From assembly GCF_900103185.1 (NCBI RefSeq), contig NZ_FNJD01000002.1, positions 186,001 through 250,000 of the forward strand: a stretch of 64,000 nt of DNA, in the 5' to 3' direction. The notes beneath the pieces were generated by a model, which was not told the origin of the DNA, searched no databases, and saw nothing but the letters and a program-made list of their open reading frames with translations. The DNA is from Sulfitobacter litoralis. GTDB taxonomy: Bacteria; Pseudomonadota; Alphaproteobacteria; Rhodobacterales; Rhodobacteraceae. Both the position numbers and the translations under genes were made by a program. Positions 50,905 to 61,058 of this stretch are shown piece after piece. Numbering within the stretch: the first letter of the stretch is position 1; each line of letters opens with the position of its first letter.

Positions 50905-51987
50905 ATGACAACCGCTATTCGCCCGCAACCCGGCATTATGGACATCGCGCTGTATCAAGGCGGGGCGTCTCATGTGGCAGGGCTTGAAAATGTGATCAAG
51001 CTGAGCTCGAACGAGAACCCGCTTGGCCCGTCCGACGTCGCCATCAAAGCGTTCCGGGATGCGTCATATGACCTGCATCGGTACCCGTCATCCGATCACG
51101 CAGCACTGCGTCAAGCCATTGCGCAGGTGCACGGGCTCGACGCCGATCGCATCATTTGTGGGGCCGGTTCGGACGAGATTATTGCATTTCTGTGCCAAGC
51201 GTTTTCGGGCGAGGGCACCGAGGTGCTGCACACGGTGCACGGCTTTGGCATGTACCGGATTTCCGCGCTGGCCAATGGGGCGACCCCGGTCGAGGTGCCC
51301 GAAAATGAACGGGTGACGGATGTGGACGCATTGCTCGCGGGCTGCACCGACAAGACACGGTTGGTGTTTATCGCGAACCCGAATAACCCCACAGGCACAA
51401 TGATCGGGCTAAGTGAAATTGAACGGCTGGCCGCGGGTATCCCCGAAAAAGCCATTCTGGTTCTGGACGGGGCCTATGCTGAATATGTCGAAGGATATGA
51501 CGGCGGGGCTGCTTTGGTCGACAGCCACGATAATATTGTGATGACGCGAACCTTCTCAAAGCTGTATGGCTTGGGTGGCTTGCGCATCGGCTGGGGCTAT
51601 GCGCCGGCCCATGTCATCGACGTACTGAACCGGGTGCGGGGGCCGTTTAACCTGTCGCAAGCCGCGTTGAACGCGGCGACGGCGGCGATCAAGGACACAG
51701 GGTATGCTGCTCATTGCCGCAGCGAAAATGCGAAATGGCGCACCTGGATGGCTGATGCCTTAGCCGAAATTGGCGTTCCATCGGATGTGTCCTGCGCGAA
51801 TTTTATTCTCGCGCGGTTCAAGTCGCAGGCCGAGGCCGAGGCTTGTGATGAACACCTCAAGACCCAAGGCTTGATCGTGCGGCGCGTTGCCGGATACCAG
51901 CTGCCCAATTGCCTGCGCATTACCGTGGGCGATGAAAGCGCATGCCGCCGCGTGGTTCATGCGATCCGACAGTTTAAAGGCGACTAA
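50905..51987 (+). CDS. hisC: Histidinol-phosphate aminotransferase
   Basis: A 360-residue PLP aminotransferase of class I/II that converts imidazole acetol phosphate to histidinol phosphate and often also transaminates phenylpyruvate-type acids. The PLP lysine is in [28 protein letters not shown] at the N-terminus and [13 protein letters not shown] are typical of HisC. CAGGAGATATGAC lies before ATG 50905. Its tandem position with tyrA, one base downstream, suggests it serves tyrosine/phenylalanine synthesis as well. Confidence 0.9.
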   Translation: MTTAIRPQPGIMDIALYQGGASHVAGLENVIKLSSNENPLGPSDVAIKAFRDASYDLHRYPSSDHAALRQAIAQVHGLDADRIICGAGSDEIIAFLCQAFSGEGTEVLHTVHGFGMYRISALANGATPVEVPENERVTDVDALLAGCTDKTRLVFIANPNNPTGTMIGLSEIERLAAGIPEKAILVLDGAYAEYVEGYDGGAALVDSHDNIVMTRTFSKLYGLGGLRIGWGYAPAHVIDVLNRVRGPFNLSQAALNAATAAIKDTGYAAHCRSENAKWRTWMADALAEIGVPSDVSCANFILARFKSQAEAEACDEHLKTQGLIVRRVAGYQLPNCLRITVGDESACRRVVHAIRQFKGD

Positions 51988-51988
51988 T

Positions 51989-52909
51989 ATGCCCGTAATT
52001 TATGAAAAAGTAGCGTTAATCGGGTTGGGCTTGATCGCCTCTTCGATGTTCTGGGCGATGAAACGCGGCGGGCTTGCGGGCCATGTGTCGGGCTTTGCGC
52101 GCAGTGCGGACACCCGCGACACCGCACGCGAAATTGGCCTGTGCGACGAGGTCTGCGATTCCATTGCGAAAACCGTGAAAGATGCGGATCTGGTGGTTCT
52201 TTGTGTGCCCGTGGGCGTCATGGGCTCGGTTGCTGCGGAAATGGCCGGATATCTGAAGCCGGGCTGCACGGTCACGGATGTGGGATCGGTCAAGGCGGAT
52301 GTGATCGCACAGGTTGGCCCGCTCCTGCCCGAGGGCGTCCATTTTATTCCAGCGCATCCGTTGGCGGGGACCGAACATTCCGGTCCACGCAGCGGTTTCG
52401 CAGAACTGTTCGACAACCGCTGGTGCCTGCTGGTGCCCGTGCCCGACACCAACGCCAATGCGATTTCACGGTTGCGAAACCTATGGGACGGCATGGGGGC
52501 CAACGTCGAGGAAATGGACGCGGAGCATCACGATCTGGTGCTTGCGGTGACCAGCCATGCCCCGCACCTGATCGCCTATACGATGGTCGGGGTGGCAGAT
52601 GATCTGCGCCGCGTGACCGACAGCGAAGTCATCAAATACTCGGCCGCCGGCTTTCGTGACTTCACCCGTATCGCTGCCAGCGATCCGACCATGTGGCGGG
52701 ATGTTTTCCTGACCAACAAGGACGCCACACTCGAGATACTGGGTCGCTTCACCGAAGAACTTTTTGCGTTGCAGCGGGCGATCCGCATGGGTGACGGTGA
52801 TCATCTTCATGATTATTTTACCCGCACCCGTGCCATCCGCCGTGGAATTATCGAGGCGGGTCAGGACACGGATGCGCCGAACTTTGGGCGCCAACCGGGC
52901 AACAAATAA
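51989..52909 (+). CDS. tyrA: Prephenate/arogenate dehydrogenase
   Basis: A 306-residue NAD(P)-dependent dehydrogenase of tyrosine synthesis. The dinucleotide-binding VALIGLGLIASSMFWAMKRG is at residues 7-26; the substrate His region is FIPAHPLAGTEHSGP and later AVTSHAPHLIAYTMV. Length fits cyclohexadienyl dehydrogenases of alphaproteobacteria. ATG 51989 follows the hisC stop by one base. Cofactor and whether prephenate or arogenate is preferred cannot be read. Confidence 0.93.
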   Translation: MPVIYEKVALIGLGLIASSMFWAMKRGGLAGHVSGFARSADTRDTAREIGLCDEVCDSIAKTVKDADLVVLCVPVGVMGSVAAEMAGYLKPGCTVTDVGSVKADVIAQVGPLLPEGVHFIPAHPLAGTEHSGPRSGFAELFDNRWCLLVPVPDTNANAISRLRNLWDGMGANVEEMDAEHHDLVLAVTSHAPHLIAYTMVGVADDLRRVTDSEVIKYSAAGFRDFTRIAASDPTMWRDVFLTNKDATLEILGRFTEELFALQRAIRMGDGDHLHDYFTRTRAIRRGIIEAGQDTDAPNFGRQPGNK

Positions 52910-52942
52910 TCCAGGCGGCGGGGTTTGTGGCGCTGTCTCGCC

Positions 52943-53965
52943 TCAGCGCAAGATAATCTTGGGTGCGCGTCCTAAGGGGATGAACCCCATCGACATTTTC
53001 CCGTCCTTCACGCTGATGTCCAGATCCAGCCCATTCGTGTTGCCAGACATTTGAGCCAGCCCCTTGAGCATTTGTTCCGCTTGGGGGCGAAAGTTGGGCG
53101 GGATAAAACCGGCGTTTTCCGCCATGGTCAGCATCATTGGCCAATCTTGCGCTTGTACCGACAGCGTCCCTGTCGCCAGACCGTCCTCGGCAACGGCCAT
53201 CGTCCCTTTTAGCGTCAGCGCCACATCCCCCCATGCCAGTTCCGCATGTCGCAGGTCGATGACGCGCGGCTGTGGGCGGGTCCGGCCAAGCGCGCTGCGG
53301 TCCCACAGGCGGTCGAAGGTGATGGTCGCCTTGGCCGTCACCGTTTCAAAGGCATCCGTCCAGTCGTCAGGCAGGCCGAACATATTGCGCAGCGCGGTGC
53401 TTGGGGTAACGCTCTGCGCATCAAAGGCTAGGTCATAGATGGGTTGACCTACGGTCTGCTGAACGGCGCTGACGTTCAGGCCGCGCCCTTCGACGGGGCC
53501 TGTTGCCGGCAGATCAAGCAACCAGGCGCCACCGTCCAACGTTAGCCGGTCCAGTTGGCCAGAAACGCTTGGCCGCAGGCGCAAATCGGTGGTGACGTCC
53601 TCTGCGGTCAGCATGGCACGCAGTTTGGGGCCGGACAGACCGAGTTCAACGTAGGGGGTGGACACCGTCATATAGCCCGGCCAATAGGCGGGGGTGGAGA
53701 TATCGATACGCTTGGCAGCGACAGCGCTGGCGATGCCCCGCTGCGCACTTGCGGCAGGCGGTGTCAGGGACACATCGGTCAGGCGGGTCTGTAGCCGCAC
53801 CGGGAAGCCTTGTTTGTTCATTTCGCCCACGTCAGCCTGCCATCCGGCTGCACGTCGTGTTTCGATCAGTTTGGCGATGCCCCTTTGCAGCCCCGAAGAC
53901 GCAGCGAACCACCATCCGCACCAAACCGCCGCTAGGACGACAATAATCAACACGAGCTTGCCCAT
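52943..53965 (-). CDS. DUF2125 domain-containing protein
   Basis: A 340-residue protein of the DUF2125 family, restricted mainly to alphaproteobacteria. An N-terminal signal-anchor (LVLIIVVLAAVWCGWWFAA) is followed by a long beta-rich domain (ADVGEMNKQGFPVRLQTRLT near the front, GFIPPNFRPQAEQMLKGLAQ near residue 290). A membrane-tethered periplasmic location is expected. The pattern of repeating short strands resembles AsmA-like or YdgA-like envelope proteins. Function unknown. Convergent with tyrA. Confidence 0.85.
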   Translation of the reverse strand: MGKLVLIIVVLAAVWCGWWFAASSGLQRGIAKLIETRRAAGWQADVGEMNKQGFPVRLQTRLTDVSLTPPAASAQRGIASAVAAKRIDISTPAYWPGYMTVSTPYVELGLSGPKLRAMLTAEDVTTDLRLRPSVSGQLDRLTLDGGAWLLDLPATGPVEGRGLNVSAVQQTVGQPIYDLAFDAQSVTPSTALRNMFGLPDDWTDAFETVTAKATITFDRLWDRSALGRTRPQPRVIDLRHAELAWGDVALTLKGTMAVAEDGLATGTLSVQAQDWPMMLTMAENAGFIPPNFRPQAEQMLKGLAQMSGNTNGLDLDISVKDGKMSMGFIPLGRAPKIILR

Positions 53966-54035
53966 TTTTCTTAAAACCTTATTAACGCCTGCGATAGCGC
54001 AGCTTTAAACAAGCCAACGATAAAGGACCAGAGAC

Positions 54036-54566
54036 ATGGCGATGTGGGTGTTCGGTTACGGCAGCTTATTGTGGAAACCGGGGTTTGACGTGGCGGAAAG
54101 CGTGATCGGGCGGTTGCCCGGGTACGCGCGGTCGTTCTGCATGCGGTCGATCCACCATCGCGGATCGGTTGACCGTCCGGGGCTGGTGCTGGCGCTGGAT
54201 GCCGATACAGGCACGGCCTGCGATGGTATGGCGCTGCGTGTTGCGCCGGGGACCGAAGATGCCACGTTAACCTATTTGCGCGAACGCGAGCTGGTGTCAT
54301 CGGCCTATGTTGAAAAGACGCTTGAGGTACAGCTAGAGGATGGCCGCACCGTCGAGGCATTGGTCTATGTGATCGATGCCGCCCACGAGCAATATTGCGG
54401 CGGCTTGCCGCTGGAGGAGCAGGCGCAGATCATCTCGGGCGCGGTAGGCGGGATGGGGCCGAATACCGAATATCTGTTTAACACGGCATCCCATTTGACC
54501 CAGATCGGGCTGCATGATCCGTCGCTTGCATGGCTTCATGACCGTGTGAAGTCTCTTGGCGCATAA
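54036..54566 (+). CDS. Glutathione-specific gamma-glutamylcyclotransferase (ChaC-like)
   Basis: A 176-residue ChaC-family enzyme that splits glutathione to 5-oxoproline and Cys-Gly. The family signature VFGYGSLLWKPGFD at residues 4-17 forms the gamma-glutamyl pocket, and the catalytic Glu lies in the central YLRERELVSSAY region. CGGLPLEEQAQIISGA and GPNTEYLFNTASHL are typical of ChaC. Divergent from the DUF2125 gene. It complements gshA and gloB in glutathione metabolism. Confidence 0.9.
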   Translation: MAMWVFGYGSLLWKPGFDVAESVIGRLPGYARSFCMRSIHHRGSVDRPGLVLALDADTGTACDGMALRVAPGTEDATLTYLRERELVSSAYVEKTLEVQLEDGRTVEALVYVIDAAHEQYCGGLPLEEQAQIISGAVGGMGPNTEYLFNTASHLTQIGLHDPSLAWLHDRVKSLGA

Positions 54567-54640
54567 ACCCGTGGCATAACAGTCGGGATTAAGTGTAGGC
54601 TGCGGCGATAGAAGCACAAAAGTGTCGGGAGCCACGAGGC

Positions 54641-55843
54641 ATGGCGCAGTCAGACCGCGAATCCAAACCACAGTTTTCCCAGCCGGTGCGGCAGATCACG
54701 CTGATGCTGATCGCCCTTGCGCTCACCGGCATCGGGGCTTTTCTGGCGCTGCCAAGCGTTTTGCCTATTTTTGCAGCAAATCCCTATCTGAATGGCGTGA
54801 TTATCGTCGTCTTCTTTATCGGCGTTATCGCCTGTTTTTATCAGGTGTTGCAGCTGATCGGCTCTGTCAGGTGGATTGAAAACTTTGCCTCAAACGAGCC
54901 GAATGCAGATGCCGTAGCACCGCAGCTTTTGGCCCCGCTTGCATCGTTGTTGCGCACACGCGGCGCGCGCATGCAGGTGAACGCAACCTCGACCCGCTCT
55001 ATTCTGGATTCCGTGGCAACCCGCATCGACGAAGCACGCGAGATTACACGTTATATCGTCAACATGCTGATTTTTCTCGGTCTTTTGGGTACTTTCTATG
55101 GGCTTGCCACGACTGTTCCGGCAGTTGTGGAAACGATCCGCAGCCTCGCGCCCCAAGAAGGCGACGGCAGCACCGATATGTTCGCGCGGCTGATGACCGG
55201 ACTGGAATCGCAGCTTGGCGGCATGGGTGTGGCCTTTGGGTCCTCCCTTTTGGGGCTGGCGGGGTCGCTGGTTGTCGGTCTGCTTGAACTCTTTGCAGGC
55301 CATGGCCAGAACCGCTTTTATCAGGAGTTGGAAGACTGGCTCAGCTCGATCACCCGTGTTGGCTTTTCCTCGGGCGAGGACGGCGCGTCGGATCAGGTTG
55401 CTGTGGCCGGCGTGCTGGATCATATGGCAGAACAAATGGACAGCCTGCGCCAGCTGATCGGACAATCCACCGAGAGCCAGACTGTGCTCAACCGCGAGAT
55501 CGGCGCGCTTGCCACCACGATGGAGGAGCTGTCGGCACGGGCCGCCCAAACCGATACAGCGGCGGAAAGTCTGGACCGGATCGCCAAGGGGCAAGAACGC
55601 ATGGTCGCCGTACTTGAAGGGCAGGGCGACCATGAACGGGCGGATGCGGAAAGCCGGATGCGCCTGCGGTCGATCGATGTACAGATGCTGCGTATCCTCG
55701 AGGAAATATCTGCGGGGCGGCAGGAAACCATGGCTGAATTGCGCAAGGATATTTCGTTGCTGGCCAAGGCGCTTTCCGCGCCACGCGGTGCTGAACCCCG
55801 CCGTTTGCGCACCCCTGACCGTTCCGACACCGAGGAAAGCTGA
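54641..55843 (+). CDS. MotA/TolQ/ExbB-like proton channel protein
   Basis: A 400-residue membrane protein of the ExbB/TolQ/MotA type. Four hydrophobic segments are seen: about 19-45, 49-72, 137-160 (IVNMLIFLGLLGTFYGLATT, the conserved channel helix) and 192-218 (GVAFGSSLLGLAGSLVVGLL). A cytoplasmic loop between helices 2 and 3 and a C-terminal helical tail from about 245 to 400 with coiled-coil character follow. It forms a pair with the MotB-like gene 3 nt downstream, as stator units do. It is longer than ExbB because of the tail. Confidence 0.8.
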   Translation: MAQSDRESKPQFSQPVRQITLMLIALALTGIGAFLALPSVLPIFAANPYLNGVIIVVFFIGVIACFYQVLQLIGSVRWIENFASNEPNADAVAPQLLAPLASLLRTRGARMQVNATSTRSILDSVATRIDEAREITRYIVNMLIFLGLLGTFYGLATTVPAVVETIRSLAPQEGDGSTDMFARLMTGLESQLGGMGVAFGSSLLGLAGSLVVGLLELFAGHGQNRFYQELEDWLSSITRVGFSSGEDGASDQVAVAGVLDHMAEQMDSLRQLIGQSTESQTVLNREIGALATTMEELSARAAQTDTAAESLDRIAKGQERMVAVLEGQGDHERADAESRMRLRSIDVQMLRILEEISAGRQETMAELRKDISLLAKALSAPRGAEPRRLRTPDRSDTEES

Positions 55844-55845
55844 GG

Positions 55846-57594
55846 ATGGCGCTTTCCCGACGTACAGGGTCACGCTTTCAGGGTTCGATCTGGCCCGGGT
55901 TCGTGGATGCGATGACCGGCCTGTTGCTGGTTTTGATGTTCGTACTGACCATCTTCATGGTGTTGCAAGCCGTGCAGACACAACGCATCAATGGGCAGGA
56001 AAGCGAACTGAATTCTCTGTCGGGTGAAGTCGCTGCATTGGCCCAAGCACTTGGAATGGAACGACAAAATGCTGCAGATCTTGAAACCCAATTGGGGTCG
56101 CTCACCACGTCGCTGACGGCGGCACGTGATAAGGCGGCAGAACAGGCGGCGATGATTGCGTCGTTGTCGGCTACACGCGATGCCCAAGCCGTGCAGTTGA
56201 ACGCCGCCGAGGCCAAGATAACCGGTTTCGAGACACAGGTCGCTAACTTGTTGTCCCAACGTGATGCAGCCGTCGCGCGTGGTGAAACGCTCGAGGCACG
56301 TCAGAAAGAATTGTTGAGCGCGCAAGACGCGTTGAACCTCGCGTTGACGCAGGCCCGATCCGAAACAGATGCACAGGCTGAAGCTGCGCGGCTTGCGGCG
56401 GCCCGTCGCGATGCTTTGACAGCGCTTGTCGATGACCTGCGCGCCAAGAACCAAGAAACCCAGGCCGCATTGCAAAGTGCTGCCGACGCAAATGCCGCAG
56501 CGCTTTCAGACGCCGAAGCTGCCCGTCTGGCCGAAGCCGCCGCGGCAGAGCAATTGCGTGAAAAGCTGCAAAACGCGGATGCAGAGCTGACAGCGATGAC
56601 TTTGGCGCTTGAGACTCAGCGCCAAGAGGCAGAGGATACGCTGACCTTGCTGGCTGCCGCACGTGCCGCCAAGGAAACCCTGGACGCTGAGCTTGCTGCC
56701 GCCCTTACAGAGACAGAAACCCTTGAGGCCGCGCAGGCAGACCGTGCCGCGCTGCGTGCCAAGCTGGCCGACGCGCTTGCCGCAAAGTTGGCGGCAGAAA
56801 GCCGGGCCGAGGACACGCGTTCGGATGCGGAAAAACGAGCAGCCTTGCTGAATGCGGCGCGGGCCGAGCTGGCGCAGGAGGAGGCCGCCACCGCTGCGGC
56901 ACAGCGTCAGACAGAGCTATTGAACCAGCAGGTTGCAGCGCTGCGTGGCCAACTGGGGGAACTCCAGTCTTTACTGGATGATGCCGTCGCACGGGATGCC
57001 GTGAAAGAAGTGCAACTGCAATCGCTTGGCTCCGATCTGAACACCGCGCTCGCGCGCGTCGCCGCCGAAGAACGTCGCCGCGCCGAGCTAGAGGCGGCAG
57101 AGCGTGCGCGGCTTGAGGCGGAGACCAAGAACCTTGAACAATACCGCTCCGAGTTCTTCGGGCGGTTGAGAGAGCTTTTAGGGAATCAAGAGGGGGTTCG
57201 CATCGAGGGTGACCGGTTCGTCTTCTCTTCCGAAGTGCTGTTCCCACCCGGTGCCGCGACGCTCTCAGCCGAGGGCCGAAAAGAAATTGCCAAAGTCGCC
57301 GGTATTTTACGCAATATTGCGGCCGACATTCCGCCTGAAATCGACTGGGTCATTCGCGTTGACGGGCATACGGATAACCAGCCTTTGTCGGGCCTGGGTG
57401 CCTTCGCCGACAATTGGGAGCTGAGCCAAGCGCGGGCCTTGTCAGTGGTTAAGTATATGATCAGCTTCCTCGGTATCGCGCCAGAGCGCCTGGCGGCAAA
57501 TGGATTTGGCCAGTACCAACCAGTTGCCAACGGGAAAACGGAAACCGCCCGCGCCCAGAACCGCAGGATCGAATTGAAGCTGACCGAAAAGTAA
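55846..57594 (+). CDS. MotB-like protein with long coiled coil and OmpA domain
   Basis: A 582-residue partner of the channel gene. The N-terminal SIWPGFVDAMTGLLLVLMFVLT (about 14-36) is a MotB/ExbD-type transmembrane helix with a conserved Asp before it. Residues about 45-440 are an Ala/Glu/Arg-rich coiled coil. The C-terminus (about 457-582) is an OmpA/MotB peptidoglycan-binding domain (RFVFSSEVLFPPGAATLSAE, RVDGHTDNQPLSG, RAQNRRIELKL). With N-terminus inside, the coiled coil must lie in the periplasm. A proton-driven, wall-anchored motor is inferred. Confidence 0.82.
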   Translation: MALSRRTGSRFQGSIWPGFVDAMTGLLLVLMFVLTIFMVLQAVQTQRINGQESELNSLSGEVAALAQALGMERQNAADLETQLGSLTTSLTAARDKAAEQAAMIASLSATRDAQAVQLNAAEAKITGFETQVANLLSQRDAAVARGETLEARQKELLSAQDALNLALTQARSETDAQAEAARLAAARRDALTALVDDLRAKNQETQAALQSAADANAAALSDAEAARLAEAAAAEQLREKLQNADAELTAMTLALETQRQEAEDTLTLLAAARAAKETLDAELAAALTETETLEAAQADRAALRAKLADALAAKLAAESRAEDTRSDAEKRAALLNAARAELAQEEAATAAAQRQTELLNQQVAALRGQLGELQSLLDDAVARDAVKEVQLQSLGSDLNTALARVAAEERRRAELEAAERARLEAETKNLEQYRSEFFGRLRELLGNQEGVRIEGDRFVFSSEVLFPPGAATLSAEGRKEIAKVAGILRNIAADIPPEIDWVIRVDGHTDNQPLSGLGAFADNWELSQARALSVVKYMISFLGIAPERLAANGFGQYQPVANGKTETARAQNRRIELKLTEK

Positions 57595-57596
57595 CG

Positions 57597-58565
57597 CTAT
57601 CTTATTTCAATGTCGGTACTGCGCTGGCTGATGATCTGCAAACCACGGATCATCGTCACCGTGCCGGTATAGGTGCCCGCGGGCCAATCCACGCGGCCGC
57701 GTTTGCCGATCGCGCGAAAGGCCTGCGCCTGGGTTTTCGTCAGTGTCACATCATCAGAGATCACCATACCGTCAGGTCCGGTGATCGACAGATTGATAAT
57801 ATCATCGGCCCGCGTGCCGAACATATGGCCCCAGATCACCAGCGCATCGGCCTGCACCGACAAAGAGGGCGCTGCGGCGTCGCCATGCTTGATCGCGTTA
57901 TAGGCGGGCACGGCATCCGAAAAACCGATGCTGATCAATCCGCCCCCGCGATATTCAGGGCGCAGTGACCATAGGCTGCTGTCACCTGGCGTGTCGCAGG
58001 TGACAGTGCCGTCTGGATCAAAGGGGTCGATGACCGCCCCGTCTTGACGCACGGACAGATGAACATGGGGGAAAGCGGCCTTGCCCGACTGCCCGACAAA
58101 GCCAAGGGTTTCTCCCAATGCCACTTCTTGTCCCGTCTTAACGCTGATGGAGCCCTGTTTCAGGTGGCAATACTGCGTTTCCCAGCCGTTCCCGTGGTCG
58201 AGCACAACGCCATTGCCGCATTCTTTGCCGTCGATATCGTCGGCAGTTGCGCTGCTATAGCCGCTGTCGGCCATACCATCACGCATCCCGCTGACGCGGC
58301 CCGCGGCACTGGCAAGCACGGGGATATTGTCGTTGATGCGCGCACGGTCGGGGAGCGCGAAGTCGGTGCCCTTGTGACCGTCATAGCTAAGCGCGCCGCA
58401 GGTGAAATCCATCGCATCGGATGACGGGTCGCTATCGACATACTGTTGGATATCGCAGTCTTTTTCGAGGTCACATTCAAGGGGTGGGGAAATAAGAAAA
58501 CCCTCTGCCAGCACGGGGCTGGCAAAGGGCAGGGCAAGCGCAAATACGGCGCTGCGTGGTATCAT
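57597..58565 (-). CDS. M23 family metallopeptidase
   Basis: A 322-residue exported LytM-type endopeptidase. A signal peptide ([20 protein letters not shown]) precedes a short Cys-containing region. The zinc site has the first His and Asp in YDGHKGTDFALPD (HxxxD) and the later HVHLSV (HxH). A C-terminal beta domain (about 200-322) is extra. It should cut peptidoglycan cross-links or related substrates in the periplasm. Its start overlaps the clpA stop by 4 nt (58562-58565), and it converges on the MotB-like gene 2 nt away. Confidence 0.88.
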   Translation of the reverse strand: MIPRSAVFALALPFASPVLAEGFLISPPLECDLEKDCDIQQYVDSDPSSDAMDFTCGALSYDGHKGTDFALPDRARINDNIPVLASAAGRVSGMRDGMADSGYSSATADDIDGKECGNGVVLDHGNGWETQYCHLKQGSISVKTGQEVALGETLGFVGQSGKAAFPHVHLSVRQDGAVIDPFDPDGTVTCDTPGDSSLWSLRPEYRGGGLISIGFSDAVPAYNAIKHGDAAAPSLSVQADALVIWGHMFGTRADDIINLSITGPDGMVISDDVTLTKTQAQAFRAIGKRGRVDWPAGTYTGTVTMIRGLQIISQRSTDIEIR

Positions 58566-60883
58566 TCAGCTGTCAGCAACGGTGGCTTGTTGCCCGTCAG
58601 TTTGGGGTTTTCCGAGCTGAGGATCGTCAGATCCAGTTCGCCCTTCTTGACGTCGATCTTGACCACGCCGCCTTTGGCAAGCTTGCCGAACAACAGTTCT
58701 TCGGCGAGGGGCTTTTTGATGTGCTCTTGAATAACACGGCCAAGAGGTCGCGCACCCATCCGAGCGTCATAGCCTTTTTCACCCAGCCATTCGGCGGCTT
58801 TTGTCGACAATTCGATGGTCACGTTGCGGTCCATCAGTTGCGCTTCGAGCTGCAGCACAAACTTTTCGACCACGCGCAGGATCACTTCTTTCGGCAGCGG
58901 CGCAAAGCTGATCACTGCATCAAGACGGTTGCGGAATTCGGGCGTGAATGTCCGTTCAATCGCTGCGGTGTCTTCGCCGGTGCGACGGTCACGACCAAAG
59001 CCGATTGCCTCTTTCGCTTGGTCAGACGCGCCTGCGTTCGAGGTCATGATCAGCACGACATTACGGAAGTCCACCGTGCGGCCGTTATGATCAGTCAGCT
59101 TGCCGTGGTCCATCACCTGCAACAGAATGTTGTAGACGTCCGGGTGCGCTTTCTCCATCTCGTCGAGCAGCAGAACACAGTGCGGATGCTGGTCTACGCC
59201 GTCGGTCAGCATGCCGCCTTGGTCAAACCCGACATAGCCGGGAGGGGCACCGATCAGACGGGAAACAGCGTGCTTCTCCATATACTCAGACATGTCAAAG
59301 CGCAGCAATTCCACACCAAGCGTATCCGCCAGCTGTTTCGCCACCTCGGTCTTACCCACACCTGTCGGCCCTGCGAACAGGTAGTTGCCGATGGGTTTTT
59401 CAGGTTCACGCAAACCGGCACGGGCCAGTTTGATCGCCGAGGACAGCGCCTCGATCGCTTTGTCCTGACCAAAGACCACACGTTTCAGCGATGCCTCGAG
59501 ATCCTTGAGCACAATCACGTCGTCCTTCGACACGTTCTTGGGCGGAATCCGTGCGATTTTGGCGACCACGGCTTCGACTTCTTTGGTGCCGATGGTCTTG
59601 CGCCGCTTGGATGCAGACAGCAGATGCTGTGCAGCACCGGCTTCATCGATCACGTCGATCGCAGAATCCGGCAGTTTGCGGTCGTTGATATAGCGATGTG
59701 CCAATTCAACCGAGGTGCGGATCGCGTCAGATGTATATTTGACCGAGTGGTGATCCTCGAAATACGGTTTGATCCCGCGCAGAATTTTCACCGCATCTTC
59801 GACCGAAGGCTCGTTCACGTCGATCTTTTGGAAACGACGCGCAAGGGCACGGTCTTTTTCGAAATGCTGGCGGAACTCCTTGTAGGTGGTCGACCCCATG
59901 GTGCGCAGTTTGCCGCCCGCAAGGGCGGGTTTGAGCAGGTTGGACGCATCCATGGCCCCACCGGAAGTTGCACCGGCACCGATGACGGTGTGAATTTCGT
60001 CTATGAACAACACGGCGTCTTTGTGGGCTTCCAGCTCGGTCACGACGGCCTTGAGGCGCTCTTCGAAATCGCCGCGGTAGCGGGTGCCGGCCAGCAACGC
60101 GCCCATATCGAGCGAATAGATCGTGGTGTTGGCGAGTACTTCGGGTGTTTCACCGGCGACGATTTTGCGCGCGAGCCCTTCTGCGATAGCGGTTTTACCG
60201 ACACCGGGATCACCCACCAGCAGCGGGTTGTTCTTACGCCGGCGGCACAGCACCTGAATGCAACGTTCCACCTCGTCCGAGCGGCCGATCAGCGGATCGA
60301 CATCACCCTCGCGGGATTTGGCATTCAGATCGACAGTATACTTCGCCAGCGCGGATTCTTTTTTGTCACCGTCTGTGACGCCTTGGGCATCTTCCTCGTG
60401 GTCGGGGGCACCCGAAACAGAGCGTGGTTCGCCAAAAGCAGGGTCCTTGGCGACGCCATGCGCGATATAGTTCACCGCATCATAACGCGTCATGTCCTGC
60501 TCTTGCAGGAAATAGGCCGCGTTGCTTTCGCGTTCGGCAAAGATGGCGACCAGCACATTGGCACCCGTCACCTCGGTCCGGCCCGACGATTGCACGTGGA
60601 TCGCCGCGCGTTGGATCACCCGCTGGAAGGCTGCCGTGGGTACCGCTTCGGAACCGTCAACGTCGGTGACCAGATTATTCAGGTCTTCATCGACGAATTC
60701 GACCAGCGTCTCGCGCAGTTCGGTCATATCGACAGAGCAGGCTTTCATCACCTGCACGGCGTCGGGTTCGTCGATCAGGGCCAGTAAAAGATGCTCAAGC
60801 GTGGCGAATTCGTGCTTGCGAGCATTCGCAAGCGCCAACGCCGAGTGGATAGCTTGTTCTAGGGTAGACGAGAATGAAGGCAC
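58562..60883 (-). CDS. clpA: ATP-dependent Clp protease ATP-binding subunit ClpA
   Basis: A 773-residue AAA+ unfoldase that feeds substrates to ClpP. The N-domain (1-150) binds adaptors such as ClpS. AAA-1 carries [18 protein letters not shown] and the Walker [23 protein letters not shown]-2 carries [18 protein letters not shown] and [20 protein letters not shown]. The ClpP-binding IGF-type loop is in [12 protein letters not shown]. There is no coiled-coil M domain, so this is ClpA rather than ClpB. It starts with GTG 60883 behind AAAGGAG. No clpS is seen directly upstream. Confidence 0.96.
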   Translation of the reverse strand: MPSFSSTLEQAIHSALALANARKHEFATLEHLLLALIDEPDAVQVMKACSVDMTELRETLVEFVDEDLNNLVTDVDGSEAVPTAAFQRVIQRAAIHVQSSGRTEVTGANVLVAIFAERESNAAYFLQEQDMTRYDAVNYIAHGVAKDPAFGEPRSVSGAPDHEEDAQGVTDGDKKESALAKYTVDLNAKSREGDVDPLIGRSDEVERCIQVLCRRRKNNPLLVGDPGVGKTAIAEGLARKIVAGETPEVLANTTIYSLDMGALLAGTRYRGDFEERLKAVVTELEAHKDAVLFIDEIHTVIGAGATSGGAMDASNLLKPALAGGKLRTMGSTTYKEFRQHFEKDRALARRFQKIDVNEPSVEDAVKILRGIKPYFEDHHSVKYTSDAIRTSVELAHRYINDRKLPDSAIDVIDEAGAAQHLLSASKRRKTIGTKEVEAVVAKIARIPPKNVSKDDVIVLKDLEASLKRVVFGQDKAIEALSSAIKLARAGLREPEKPIGNYLFAGPTGVGKTEVAKQLADTLGVELLRFDMSEYMEKHAVSRLIGAPPGYVGFDQGGMLTDGVDQHPHCVLLLDEMEKAHPDVYNILLQVMDHGKLTDHNGRTVDFRNVVLIMTSNAGASDQAKEAIGFGRDRRTGEDTAAIERTFTPEFRNRLDAVISFAPLPKEVILRVVEKFVLQLEAQLMDRNVTIELSTKAAEWLGEKGYDARMGARPLGRVIQEHIKKPLAEELLFGKLAKGGVVKIDVKKGELDLTILSSENPKLTGNKPPLLTAE

Positions 60884-61058
60884 AGGCGTGCTCCTTTTCG
60901 ATCTGTGTCGGAAGGGGCGTCAGAAACAAGACGCGCCACAACCAAGCATGGCCTCATAGTATTAGAGTTTGGTTGATCACGGCGCAGCTTCAAGGTTTTT
61001 CTGCAATATCGTTGTCACATTTATCGTGAACGTCGATTTTTAACCATGATTGCGGCGG

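Noticed and set aside
54641-57594. A Zorya-type anti-phage system
   Set aside because: The ZorA/ZorB-like architecture alone is not enough; no ZorC, ZorD or ZorE-type gene is adjacent (a peptidase and clpA follow on the other strand).
58556-60787. A 743-codon open frame on the + strand opposite clpA
   Set aside because: It lies wholly antisense to a clear ClpA. Its composition is what the complement of a high-GC gene gives, and it lacks a ribosome site and any motif.
60884-61058. A heat-shock (sigma-32) promoter for clpA
   Set aside because: A CTTGAA-like -35 can be found on the - strand, but no matching CCCCAT-type -10 at the right spacing.
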